Positions 27,472-36,217 of a DNA stretch of 64,000 nucleotides are shown here, in pieces. A program made the translations under genes and the position numbers. Origin of the DNA: Sulfitobacter sp. LCG007. GTDB taxonomy: Bacteria; Pseudomonadota; Alphaproteobacteria; Rhodobacterales; Rhodobacteraceae. The number at the start of each line of letters is the position of its first letter. The first letter of the stretch is position 1. The DNA is taken from assembly GCF_040801785.1 (NCBI RefSeq), contig NZ_CP161805.1, positions 3,038,001-3,102,000 on the forward strand. The letters run 5' to 3'. A model generated the notes under the pieces. That model made no database searches. It saw only the letters and a list, made by a program, of their open reading frames with translations, and was not told the DNA's origin.

Positions 27472-28656
27472 TCACGCAGGAACACCCGCGGCCGACTCCA
27501 GGGTCTGGCGCGCGATCACAAGCTCTTCGTCGGTAGGGATGACCATCACGCGCACGGGCGCATCCTCGCACGATATCACCGTGGCATTTGCGGCGTTGCG
27601 CCCGGGATCGACGGAAAGCCCTAGCCAGCCCATTCCCTGCGCCACGCGCGCCCTCACAAGGCGCGAGTTCTCGCCGATGCCGCCGCAGAAGACGAACGCG
27701 TCAATACCTCCGAGCGCGGCCGCGATGCCGCCCGTTTCGCACTGGATGCGGCTGATGAAATAGTCGATGGCCTCGCCCGCCTCGGGTACATCGCAGGCTT
27801 CGAGCGTGCGCATGTCGTTGGAGACGCCCGAAAGACCCAGAAGGCCGGACCGGCGGTAGAGCAGATCGGATATCGCCGCCGCATCCATGCCTTCCTGTTC
27901 CATGAGGTAGAGCAGCACTCCGGGGTCGAGCTGTCCGCAGCGGGTTCCCATGGGCAACCCGTCGAGCGCCGAGAACCCCATGGTCGACGTGATCGAGCGT
28001 CCCGCCCTCAGGCCGCACATCGACGCGCCGTTGCCCAGATGGGCGACGATCACGCGTCCGTCTGCCACATCCGGCGCAACGAAGCGCAGGGCGCCGGCGA
28101 TGTAGTCGTAGGACAGTCCGTGAAAGCCGTAGCGCCGCACTCCGCGCTCGTAGAACCCACGCGGCAGCGCGAAGGTGTCCTGCACGAAGGGGTGGTCGCG
28201 GTGAAAGGCGGTATCGAAGCAGGCAACCTGCCGCGCCAGCGGGAATGCCTTCATCGCGGCGCGTATGCCCGAGAGATTGTGCGGCTGATGCAGCGGCGCG
28301 AAGGCGGCAAGCCCCTCGATTTCCTCGATCACCGCCGCGTCGATCAGCGCCGGCGCAGCGAACCGATGCCCCCCGTGCACGACCCGGTGGCCCACCGCGG
28401 TGACACTGCGGTCGCCAAACAGGCTGTCGAGCACACGCAGCACGGTCGCAAGGGCCGCTTCGTGATCGGAGTAGTCCTTTGCAATCGCATCGGGCAATCC
28501 GATCTCCGCGCCCTCCGCGTTGCGGATCCGGAGGCTGCCCTCGCCGCCGATGCTGTCCACCAGACCCGTGGCGAGAAGCGTCAGCTCCTGCGTGTAGATG
28601 CCGATCTTGAGCGAGGAGGACCCCGCGTTGAGCGTCAGGATCGTATCGCCAGTCAT
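27472..28656 (-). CDS. ackA: Acetate kinase
   Basis: A 394-aa ASKHA-fold kinase interconverting acetyl phosphate and acetate (or propionyl/butyryl analogues). It starts MTGDTILTLNAGSSSLKIGI, with the catalytic N-terminal Asn of the NAGSSSLK motif. The HRVVHGGHRF segment near residue 88, the VACFDTAFH substrate region and the HLGNGASMCGL phosphate loop are all present, as is GGIGENSRLVR near the end. Its ATG overlaps the stop of the phosphotransacetylase fusion gene, so acyl-CoA to acyl phosphate to acid plus ATP is encoded as one unit. Confidence 0.94.
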   Translation of the reverse strand: MTGDTILTLNAGSSSLKIGIYTQELTLLATGLVDSIGGEGSLRIRNAEGAEIGLPDAIAKDYSDHEAALATVLRVLDSLFGDRSVTAVGHRVVHGGHRFAAPALIDAAVIEEIEGLAAFAPLHQPHNLSGIRAAMKAFPLARQVACFDTAFHRDHPFVQDTFALPRGFYERGVRRYGFHGLSYDYIAGALRFVAPDVADGRVIVAHLGNGASMCGLRAGRSITSTMGFSALDGLPMGTRCGQLDPGVLLYLMEQEGMDAAAISDLLYRRSGLLGLSGVSNDMRTLEACDVPEAGEAIDYFISRIQCETGGIAAALGGIDAFVFCGGIGENSRLVRARVAQGMGWLGLSVDPGRNAANATVISCEDAPVRVMVIPTDEELVIARQTLESAAGVPA

Positions 28657-30110
28657 GTCGTTGATCTTGTCCTTGTTCCCTGTCCGCCACCCGACCCTGC
28701 GGGCTCTGGCCGCGCCACCGGGGACGCCTGAGCATCCCGCGTCCGCGCGTGATGAAGCGCCGCGACGGCACAGGATGCAAGCCGCGACATCGCGCTGTCG
28801 GCGCGCGAGTTCAGTATCACCGGAACTTTCGCGCCAAGAACCACGCCCGCGCCCTCGGCATGGCTGATGTAGGAAAACTGCTTGGCCAGCATGTTGCCCG
28901 CGTCGATGCCCGGCGCCACGAGAACCTCGGCACGGCCGGCGACCGGAGAGCGCAGGCCCTTCGTGCGCGCCGCCGCGAGGTCGACGGCATTGTCCATCGC
29001 CAGAGGGCCATCCACGAAACCCCCGGTGATCTGACCGCGCTCGGCCATCTTCGACAGCAGCGCGGCGTCGATGGAAGACGCAATGGCGGGATTCACCGTC
29101 TCGACCGCCGAGAGGACCCCGACCCGCGGCTCCGAGATCCCGATCGAGCGCGCGAGGTCGATGGCGTTCTGCACGATATCCACCTTCGCCTCGAGATCCG
29201 GAGCGATGTTGATCGCCGCATCCGTGACGAGGATCGGGTGGTCGATCCCGGGCACGTCCATGACGAATACATGGGTGAACCTTCGTCCGGCCCGCAGGCC
29301 GTCGACCCTGTCGAGCATCGGACGCAGCAGTTCGTCCGTGTGCAGATGCCCCTTCATCACCGCCGCTGCCGCGCCCGCGTTCACCATTTGGCAGGCCTTC
29401 AGCGCCGCCTCTGCGTGGGTGGCGACATCGACGAGCCGGAAGTTGTCGATCCGCAGCCCGCCGGCGGCCGCTGCCGTCAGGATCCGCGTACGATCGCCGA
29501 TCAGGATCGGCTCGATGATGCCCTCCCGCGCCGCCATGACCGCACCGCCCAGGGCGTTCACCTCTTCCGGCGCCACGACAGCGGTCACCAATGCGGGCAG
29601 CGGTCTGGCGCGCGCGAGCAAAGCCTCGAAATGCCGGTGCCGCTGCACGACAAGACCCGGCAGGTCCAGGTTTTCGAAGACACGTTTTCGTTTCGGCGCG
29701 GCCACCCGCGCACTTCCCGACAGTATCAGCGCACCGTCGCCAAGGCGGCGCACCTCGGTCAGAAGCGTCACGATTCCGGAAGGGTCGATGTCCGTCACTT
29801 CGACCGATGTCGACAACTCGTCCCCATCCATTGCCGGTTCATGGAACTCGAGCGTCTGGCCACGATAGAGCGTTCCCGGCCCCGGAAGCCGCATGCCGAT
29901 CACGGCAGAAACCAGCGAAGCGAGGAACATGCCCGGCGCGACGGATTCGACCTTTCCGTCGCCGTCGCCATCCTCGTTCGGAAGATGCATCGGGTTATGG
30001 TTCCCCGAGACATTGGCGAAGACATAGAGATCGTCGGCAGACACCACCCGGACAATCTCGGCCCTGTCACCGACCCTGAGATCGGTAAGCGGCCGGTTCT
30101 CGACCCTCAC
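28653..30110 (-). CDS. Bifunctional MaoC-like enoyl-CoA hydratase/phosphate acetyltransferase
   Basis: A 485-aa fusion. Residues 1-140 are a hot-dog MaoC/PhaJ-like hydratase domain: FANVSGNHNPMHL has the catalytic Asn/His of the family (Asp/His in classic R-hydratases). Residues 155-465 are a phosphate acyltransferase domain (FVMDVPGIDHPILVTDAAINI, GPLAMDNAVDL). The same fusion is annotated in many proteobacteria. I choose the GTG at 30110, since AGGAAGG lies 6-7 bases upstream and the domain starts directly after; the open frame extends 49 codons further without similarity. It is coupled to ackA by an ATGA overlap. Confidence 0.88.
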   Translation of the reverse strand: MRVENRPLTDLRVGDRAEIVRVVSADDLYVFANVSGNHNPMHLPNEDGDGDGKVESVAPGMFLASLVSAVIGMRLPGPGTLYRGQTLEFHEPAMDGDELSTSVEVTDIDPSGIVTLLTEVRRLGDGALILSGSARVAAPKRKRVFENLDLPGLVVQRHRHFEALLARARPLPALVTAVVAPEEVNALGGAVMAAREGIIEPILIGDRTRILTAAAAGGLRIDNFRLVDVATHAEAALKACQMVNAGAAAAVMKGHLHTDELLRPMLDRVDGLRAGRRFTHVFVMDVPGIDHPILVTDAAINIAPDLEAKVDIVQNAIDLARSIGISEPRVGVLSAVETVNPAIASSIDAALLSKMAERGQITGGFVDGPLAMDNAVDLAAARTKGLRSPVAGRAEVLVAPGIDAGNMLAKQFSYISHAEGAGVVLGAKVPVILNSRADSAMSRLASCAVAALHHARTRDAQASPVARPEPAGSGGGQGTRTRSTT

Positions 30111-30340
30111 CGCGCGGCCTTCCTGGCGAGCATGGGGATCCGCCACATCCAGAGACTGGCAGCGCGCCAGCTGTCCGGCACCGCGATGCCCGCACCAACA
30201 GCTGCCCGGATGCATCCCGCACAGTTCCCCAGAAACGACATACCGGCCCCCGCCCACGATGCACGCGATCCAACGCCTGCCGTTGGGTCATGGCCCAGTT
30301 TGACAATTCCGCGGTCCGGCACAAGGGCAGGTATGAACAT
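30107..30340 (-). CDS. Possible small hypothetical protein before the MaoC-Pta gene
   Basis: An open frame of up to 77 codons whose TGA stop overlaps the GTG start of the next gene (GTGA), the arrangement used for coupling throughout this window. An internal ATG gives a 44-residue form, MSFLGNCAGCIRAAVGAGIA and onward, ending with a basic tail LARKAAR. I recognise no family. GC-rich DNA makes chance open frames common, so coding is uncertain. The rest of the spacer up to 30507 shows only a GC-rich inverted repeat (GGGCGGA at 30465, TCCGCCC at 30486) that could terminate the peptidoglycan-binding gene. Confidence 0.3.
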   Translation of the reverse strand: MFIPALVPDRGIVKLGHDPTAGVGSRASWAGAGMSFLGNCAGCIRAAVGAGIAVPDSWRAASLWMWRIPMLARKAAR

Positions 30341-30507
30341 CCGTGGTCAGAGCGCGGCAGGACGCAGCCGCGGGAGTGCGCGAACCGGCCCCGATAACTT
30401 GCAGTATCCTGCCAGCTGCGCCCTGTGCGGAAGTCGCCGGCGAGTAAAGTTGCCACCGTTGCGCGGGCGGATCATGGGGGCACGGTCCGCCCGACGCGTC
30501 GGAAACC

Positions 30508-31053
30508 TCAGGAGAACCAGCCTTTTACCCGGCTCCAGACGGACTGCTCTTCCTCGATCTCGACGGATGTGCCGGCCACGGCATCGACACCCTTCAATTC
30601 CGGCATCGGCTCGCTTTCCAGCTGCGCCTCCTCGGTTCGCAGGGCCGCCCTCGCGACGGTTTCGGGGGTGATCTCATCGAAACTGCCGACCTTGGCAAGC
30701 GTCGCCGGCCCCGCCATGCCATCGGCCTTCAACCCGTGCTTTTCCTGGAACTCCTTCACCGCCTGCGCCGTGCCCGGGCCGAACCTGCCGTCGGCATCGA
30801 CACCCAGCGCCTCCTGCAGCTTTCTGACTTCCTCGCCCCGCGTCCCTGTCCGCAACAGCACGAGCTCGTGCAGCCCCATCTCCGCGAAAGTGTCCGGTCC
30901 GGCCAGGCCATCCTCCACCAGCCCCTTCGACTTCTGAAACTCCTTCACCGCACGTTCCGTCGCAGCGCCGTAGAGTCCATCGGCGTCGACTCCGAGCTTC
31001 TCCTGCAGGCGTTTGACCGGGGCGCCACTCATGCCCTTCTTCAGGATCGACAT
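30508..31053 (-). CDS. Protein with two peptidoglycan-binding (PG_binding_1) domains
   Basis: A 181-aa protein with two copies of the PG_binding_1 three-helix module. The first is GMSGAPVKRLQEKLGVDADG to DGLAGPDTFAEMG (about residues 6-60), and the second is GTRGEEVRKLQEALGVDADG to DGMAGPATLAKVG (about 68-125). A less ordered acidic C-terminus ends VWSRVKGWFS, an amphipathic tail. No signal peptide is visible, so the protein is either cytoplasmic or exported without one. The ATG at 31053 has AAGGAAGG 6 bases upstream. It is divergent from the HlyC-like gene; function unknown. Confidence 0.85.
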   Translation of the reverse strand: MSILKKGMSGAPVKRLQEKLGVDADGLYGAATERAVKEFQKSKGLVEDGLAGPDTFAEMGLHELVLLRTGTRGEEVRKLQEALGVDADGRFGPGTAQAVKEFQEKHGLKADGMAGPATLAKVGSFDEITPETVARAALRTEEAQLESEPMPELKGVDAVAGTSVEIEEEQSVWSRVKGWFS

Positions 31054-31252
31054 TCCATACCTTCCTTTCCGGTTAAGGAGGGCACCGGCGATCTGCATCA
31101 CGCGTTAATCGCTGTGTCGCCTGGCCCCGGACGTAGATCTAGGCCGCCCTCCGTCCCGCTCAACCTTGCATTGTCAGCGTTAACGAATTCTTCACTCATC
31201 TCTTTCATTCGTTAATCGGCCCACAACACAGTTCCAGCAAGGCGCCCGACCG

Positions 31253-31786
31253 ATGACGACGTATACTCCCGGTTGGTTTGACCTTTCCGCCGAGAAATAT
31301 GCCGATCTGGGCGCCATGCTCTATCTGTCGGCACTGACGGCGACGCACCGGCACCGGACGCTGGCGCAATCTGTCCATTGCTTCGAGACGCCGCTGCGGC
31401 TCGGCCAGTACAACATCTTTCGCCAGAACGGCTATCCGCGCGGCTTCGTGACCTTCGGCGGGCTCAGCCCCGAGGTGGAATACGGGCTTGCCATAGAGGG
31501 AAGGCACCTCGAGGACAGCGACTTCACCAGCGGTCCGTCGTTCTGGATACTCGATCTCGTTGCGCCTTTCGGTCAGGTCCGCCAGATCACCGAAATGCTG
31601 CGGCAAGAGATACCCCATCCGCGTGTCAGGACGAACCGCATGGACAGCGATCTGGCGACGCCGAGGGTCGTGGAATGGACACGGGACGACGCGGGGGAGG
31701 TGCACATGCGGCTCTACCGGCGCGATGCCTTCGTGCAGCAACTTGTCGAGGAGGGTCTTCCCATTGGTCACGCCGGCACCGCCTAA
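31253..31786 (+). CDS. HlyC-like toxin-activating lysine acyltransferase
   Basis: A 177-aa protein of the RTX toxin acyltransferase family, which moves a fatty acyl group from acyl-ACP to internal lysines of an RTX protein. Alignment by eye with E. coli HlyC places the catalytic His in THRHRTLA (H32 or H34) and the catalytic Asp as D101 in FWILDLVAPFG, matching HlyC His23 and Asp92. The YNIFRQNGYPRGFVTFGGLS segment also follows the family. No RTX toxin and no HlyB/HlyD exporter is seen in the window. The next gene, a Hint-domain protein, starts inside its 3' end. Confidence 0.85.
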   Translation: MTTYTPGWFDLSAEKYADLGAMLYLSALTATHRHRTLAQSVHCFETPLRLGQYNIFRQNGYPRGFVTFGGLSPEVEYGLAIEGRHLEDSDFTSGPSFWILDLVAPFGQVRQITEMLRQEIPHPRVRTNRMDSDLATPRVVEWTRDDAGEVHMRLYRRDAFVQQLVEEGLPIGHAGTA

Positions 31787-32717
31787 CGGCATCCGCATCG
31801 ACATCACCGGGGACGTCACGGGCTACGGAACCGAGACGGCGCCCCAGACCGCAACGGGCGATCTCGACGCAACGGTCGTGCTGCAGAACAAGAACTGGAC
31901 CTTCGTCGGGGCGGAATGGACGATTTCGGACGCTCCCGAACTCGGGGTGGCCACGATAGACAGCACAGGCCAATGGACCTACACGATCGACCCGGCGGAA
32001 TTCGCCGCGCTCGACCCGGGTGATTGCGTTTTCGATGTCTTCGACGTCCAGATAACGGTCTATGCCCGCAATCCCGGCGGCCATCTTCGGTTCGAGACCG
32101 AAACCCAGCGTGTCCATGTCGGCATCAAGGTGCCCTGTTTCGTGGCCGGAACCCTGATACTCGCGGCAAGGGGTCCGGTGGCGGTGGAGAACCTGCTGGT
32201 CGGCGACCTTGTGGCTACGCGCGACCACGGGCTGCAACCTGTCCGCCGCATAGACCGGTCCCATCTCGCTCCCGAGAGACTCGAGGGCGCCCCCGAACTC
32301 CTGCCGGTGCGCATCTCGCGCGGAGCGCTCGGGCCGGACGTGCCGAGGCGCGATCTTCTGGTCTCGCAGCAGCACCGGATCATGCTCGGCGGGGCGCGGG
32401 TCGAACTTCTGTTCGGGGCGCGGGAGGTGCTGGTCGCGGCGAAATCGCTGTGTCATCTTCCCGGAATCGCAATCGTCGAACCCGGGGACGGCATCGATTA
32501 CCTGCATGTGCTTCTCGACCGGCACGAGATACTCGATGCCGAGGGCGCGCCCGCCGAAAGCCTGTTTCTTGGGGAAGAGACGCTCCACGCCATGTCGCCC
32601 GAGGGTCTGCAGGAGCTGGCCGCGATCTTCGGGCCGGATGAAACGGGGACCGGGCCCGCCTTTGCGCCGGCGGCAAGGCCCATCCTGCGCGACCGCGAGG
32701 CCCTCGCCCTGACCTGA
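31764..32717 (+). CDS. Hint-domain protein with N-terminal VCBS/cadherin-like domain
   Basis: A 317-aa protein. Residues 1-120 look like a beta-sandwich domain (GDVTGYGTETAPQTATG, GQWTYTIDPAEFAAL), as in VCBS/Ig-like surface repeats. The Hint (hedgehog/intein) domain starts at PCFVAGTLILAARGPVAVEN, where the Cys would start self-cleavage; later motifs are DLVATRDHGLQPVRRIDR and DLLVSQQHRIML. A TTG at 31764 is the best start: GAGGAGGG lies 8 bases upstream, within the acyltransferase gene, giving a 23-base overlap. Such Hint proteins are frequent in Rhodobacteraceae; the role is unknown. Confidence 0.8.
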   Translation: MVTPAPPNGIRIDITGDVTGYGTETAPQTATGDLDATVVLQNKNWTFVGAEWTISDAPELGVATIDSTGQWTYTIDPAEFAALDPGDCVFDVFDVQITVYARNPGGHLRFETETQRVHVGIKVPCFVAGTLILAARGPVAVENLLVGDLVATRDHGLQPVRRIDRSHLAPERLEGAPELLPVRISRGALGPDVPRRDLLVSQQHRIMLGGARVELLFGAREVLVAAKSLCHLPGIAIVEPGDGIDYLHVLLDRHEILDAEGAPAESLFLGEETLHAMSPEGLQELAAIFGPDETGTGPAFAPAARPILRDREALALT

Positions 32718-32734
32718 CCGGACCGACGGCGCGC

Positions 32735-34363
32735 CTAGGCCTGCCGCGTGGCGAGATGTTCGAAGAGCCGCGCAACGGCTTCCGCGCCGGGGTCCTTGTG
32801 ACCGGAAAGCCGATCCTGTGCCACATAGCTGGCCCGTCCCGCCTTCGCCCGGGTGATCCCGGCGGTCGCATCGGCACCCGCGCGTGCGGCAATGGCCGCT
32901 GCATCGAACCCCTCCGGGAGGGCGTCGAGCGCAGGGTCGAGGGCGTCGATCAATGTGCGGTCGCCCGGACGGGCACCCCCCACCTGCTGGATCCGGTCGA
33001 GCCCGACCCTCAGCGCCTGGAAGGTTTCCGAGCCGCTGGCACAAGCTTCTCCCGCGGCGGCGAAGAAGATCGCCAGCAGCACACCGGACGATCCGCCCAT
33101 CGTCTGGCCGAGTTCCTGCGCGATCGCACGGCAGAGCGCGGCGCGGTCCGCCAGCGGCAGCCGGTCGAGCGCGCCGATCAGCGCGCGGCAGGCAGTGGAG
33201 ACAGTGCTGCCGGTGTCCCCGTCGCCCGACTTCGCGTCCAGCGCGTTCAGATCGGCCTCTGCCGCGATCAGCGCCCGGCAGCAGTCCTCGATCAAGCTGC
33301 GCCGCCCGTCATGCGCCGAGGGCACGGGCCGGGACGGCGTCAGCCCTTCCGGCAGGGGCAGCACGGCGACCTGTTGCGGCGAAGCACAGCCCGGCCAGGC
33401 CGGCGGCGCGACGGGCGATGTCAGCGCGGTCTCGTCGGCCGCGCTCAGCGGCATGAGCGACACCGAGAAACCCTGCATGTCGAGCGAGGTCATCAGGGGC
33501 GCGGGCCCGACGATCCAGCGAAGGTGCGCGCCGATGGACGAACGGAGCAGCTCGCCGGCCAGAACCGCCATCTCGAGCGGCGTGACGCCGCCCAGGTTGT
33601 TCAGCAAGGCCACATGCGGACCAGGTCCGATGGTCGGCAGAAGCCGATCCGCGACCATCTCCATGGCCGCGCGCGCGTTGCTGAACGCGACCTGCTCGAC
33701 TCCGGGTTCACCGTGGATGCCGAGGCCCAGTTCCGCCTGGCCCGCGGGGATCCGATCCTCCCGGGGCGATCCGGGCACCGTGCAGGTATCCAGCGACATG
33801 CCGATCGTGACCACCTCGCGGATCACCCTTTCCGCCGCGATGCGCACCGTCTCGAGATCGGCGCCCCGCTCGGCCAGGGCTCCGGCGATCTTGTGCACGA
33901 AAAGCGTGCCCGCCAAACCGCGCGCCTGCGGCAGGTCCGGCAGGGCCACATCGTCGTCCACCACCACCATGTCGACCCTGCGCCCCAGGCCGCGCGCCCG
34001 CTCGGCCGCGAGTCCGAAGTTCAGCCGGTCGCCGGTATAGTTCTTGACGATCAGCAGGCAGCCCGCCTCGCGCGTCACGGCAAGGATACCCGCAAGCACG
34101 GCCTCGACAGAGGGAGAGGCGAACACGTCGCCGCAGACCGCCGCCGTCAGCATCCCCTGCCCGACGAAGCCGGCATGCGAGGGCTCGTGTCCCGCGCCCC
34201 CGCCCGAGACAAGGGCCACCTTCGACCGGTCCCAGTCGGTACGCAGCACCACCCTGACATGCGGGTATCCGTCGAGCCTGCCGAGGCGGCCGCCCGACGT
34301 GCGAAGCATCCCGTCGATCGCATCGTTGACGAGCGAGCCCCTGTCGTTGATGAACTGGCTCAT
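32735..34363 (-). CDS. Dihydroxyacetone kinase, ATP-dependent (DhaK-DhaL fusion)
   Basis: A 542-aa single-chain kinase phosphorylating dihydroxyacetone. The DAK1 domain (about 1-320) has the ALVSGGGAGHEPSHAGFVG glycine-rich site near residue 50 and LGLGIHGEPG near residue 210, whose His binds the substrate covalently. The DAK2 domain (about 345-540) has the ATP/Mg signature DAKSGDGDTGSTVS and MGGSSGVLLAIFF. Product DHAP joins the pathway fed by glpK/glpD 16 kb away, but no regulatory link is visible. It converges on the Hint gene with 17 bases between stops. Confidence 0.92.
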   Translation of the reverse strand: MSQFINDRGSLVNDAIDGMLRTSGGRLGRLDGYPHVRVVLRTDWDRSKVALVSGGGAGHEPSHAGFVGQGMLTAAVCGDVFASPSVEAVLAGILAVTREAGCLLIVKNYTGDRLNFGLAAERARGLGRRVDMVVVDDDVALPDLPQARGLAGTLFVHKIAGALAERGADLETVRIAAERVIREVVTIGMSLDTCTVPGSPREDRIPAGQAELGLGIHGEPGVEQVAFSNARAAMEMVADRLLPTIGPGPHVALLNNLGGVTPLEMAVLAGELLRSSIGAHLRWIVGPAPLMTSLDMQGFSVSLMPLSAADETALTSPVAPPAWPGCASPQQVAVLPLPEGLTPSRPVPSAHDGRRSLIEDCCRALIAAEADLNALDAKSGDGDTGSTVSTACRALIGALDRLPLADRAALCRAIAQELGQTMGGSSGVLLAIFFAAAGEACASGSETFQALRVGLDRIQQVGGARPGDRTLIDALDPALDALPEGFDAAAIAARAGADATAGITRAKAGRASYVAQDRLSGHKDPGAEAVARLFEHLATRQA

Positions 34364-34447
34364 GCGGTTCCCCTCCCCCCTTGCCGGGCCGAGACGTCAG
34401 CCCGATTTTCGCTCAGACCCATCCTCCCCACAGGACAGCACCACCGG

Positions 34448-36007
34448 TCAGGCGTCGATCCATTGGTATGCCCATGTCTCTGTCAGGGTCTGGTCGTAGC
34501 CCGCAATTCGGGCCGTCAGCTCGACAACCGCGTCGGGACTTGCACGCACCTCGATCACCAGCCGCCAGAATCCCTGCGGGCCGACCTGGAACAGAACCGT
34601 CTCGGCGATCTCTCCCCCTATGGCCTCGACGACGGGTTCGACCTCGGCGTCGCCCGGCAGGGCGTCAAGAAGTCCGCCGGCGAAATCGATGACGAACTTT
34701 CGCGTGTCGCTCTTGGTCTCCATCCCCGACACGCCTCCTTCGCCCACGAGCGTGCGTACCACCCGGGCGCGTTCCACCGGCACGGCGCCCGGCGGGTTCA
34801 GCCCCCAATGAAGCCGATAGGAGAATTCGAGCGTATCTCCCGCCCGGCGCTCGCCCTCGGGCACCCAGTAGGTGACAACGTTGTCGTAGATCTCGAGATC
34901 CGATGGAATTTCGACAAGACGAACCGCGCCCGCGCCCCATTCACCGATCGGCTCGACCATCAGTGTCGGACGCTTTTCGTATTGCGCCTGTGCGTCCAGG
35001 TAATCCTCGAATCCGCGCTGCCTCTGGACGAGGCCGAAGCTTCGGGGCGAGACCGTCCCGAGGTAGGAATTCGCTACCCGCGGCGGGTTGCTCAGCACCC
35101 GGTAGATCGAGTCGCCGGATCCGGTCTGGAGCACGAGGGCGTCGCTGTCATGCACGGCCGCCCGGTAGTCGTCGAAGGTCCCCATGTCGGCGCCGCCAAA
35201 GAGAAACATCGACGTCAGCGGTGCAACTCCCAGTTCCCTGACGTCCGCGCGCATGTAGATCCGTGCGGTCACCTCCATCCGGGTGCTTTCGCCCGGCGTG
35301 ATCACGAAACGAAAGGCCCCCGTAACCGACGGGCTGTCGAGGCTGGCGAACATCGTCAGCGACCTGTCCCCGGGGCGCGGAGTTTCCATCCAGATTTCGG
35401 TGAAGCGCGGGAATTCCTCGCCCTCCGGCATCCCCGTGTTCAGGGCAAGGCCCCTTGCGCTGAGACCGTAGGCCGTGCCACGCGCCAGTGCGCGGAAGTA
35501 GCTCGCCCCCTGAAAGACGCAGAGATCGTCGAACACATCGGGACGATTGAGCGGCGTGTGCACGCGCAGCCCCGCCACACCGGGCATCTCCATATCGGGG
35601 GGGAAATGCGCCGCGACCTCCGGATCGTCGTACTCGAAGTCCGCCGCCGTGAAGGTCATTTCGCGCGACATGCCGTCGGTGATCTCGTGGATGCGGACCG
35701 GCACATTGAAAAGCCAGCCTGGATGAAAGGCGTTCAGCCGAAAGGCGACTCCGTCCTCGATCCAGCGCGCGCGGTCGGGGCGGAAGCGGATCTTCTGGTA
35801 GCCGTCGTATCTGAGGTCGGCCCAGACCCCCTGCATCGGAACAGGTTCCTGATACGGCTCACGGGACAGCCTTTGCATCCGTTCGGACAATGCATCGAAC
35901 GAGAAGGCCTCGGGGACGGTCTGGGCTTGGGCCGGCACGCCACGCAGCGCCGCCGCGACAGGAATGCTGGCGCTGCAGGCGAGGAAACGGCGGCGGGAAA
36001 TCGGCAT
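34448..36007 (-). CDS. opgD: Periplasmic glucan biosynthesis/processing protein, OpgD/OpgG family
   Basis: A 519-aa periplasmic protein with a Tat signal MPISRRRFLACSASIPVAAA, as in OpgD. The mature part has the family segments REPYQEPVPMQGVWADLRYDG, FQGASYFRALARG near residue 165 and WVPEGERRAGDTLEFSYRLHWG near residue 405. OpgG/OpgD proteins act on osmoregulated periplasmic beta-1,2-glucan, and members have been reported as endo-beta-1,2-glucanases (family GH186). No opgH synthase is adjacent, whereas GH144 and GH3 genes are, which favours a processing role. The ATG at 36007 suits the Tat signal but has a poor ribosome site; 36046 is an alternative. Confidence 0.88.
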   Translation of the reverse strand: MPISRRRFLACSASIPVAAALRGVPAQAQTVPEAFSFDALSERMQRLSREPYQEPVPMQGVWADLRYDGYQKIRFRPDRARWIEDGVAFRLNAFHPGWLFNVPVRIHEITDGMSREMTFTAADFEYDDPEVAAHFPPDMEMPGVAGLRVHTPLNRPDVFDDLCVFQGASYFRALARGTAYGLSARGLALNTGMPEGEEFPRFTEIWMETPRPGDRSLTMFASLDSPSVTGAFRFVITPGESTRMEVTARIYMRADVRELGVAPLTSMFLFGGADMGTFDDYRAAVHDSDALVLQTGSGDSIYRVLSNPPRVANSYLGTVSPRSFGLVQRQRGFEDYLDAQAQYEKRPTLMVEPIGEWGAGAVRLVEIPSDLEIYDNVVTYWVPEGERRAGDTLEFSYRLHWGLNPPGAVPVERARVVRTLVGEGGVSGMETKSDTRKFVIDFAGGLLDALPGDAEVEPVVEAIGGEIAETVLFQVGPQGFWRLVIEVRASPDAVVELTARIAGYDQTLTETWAYQWIDA

Positions 36008-36217
36008 CGCTGAAACGGCGAAGCGAAGGGGGTCTACAGGTGCCATCGGCAGGGTCTTTCAGCAGTGGAGAACTCTGGAATCTTTCAGCCGGTCGACAGG
36101 CCGGCAACGCATCTCAAAAAACAGCACTTGCAACCACAGGCGGAATTCTGCCCTGCCACGAGCGTCGTGCGTCGGGCAAGGCTTCCCGTCCTGCGCAGGC
36201 TGCTTTATCCCGGAACA

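Noticed and set aside
32756-36013. A 1085-codon plus-strand open frame across the dihydroxyacetone kinase and opgD genes
   Set aside because: It is antisense to two well-recognised families, has low-complexity composition rich in Arg, His and Gly, and is explained by GC-rich codon use on the opposite strand.
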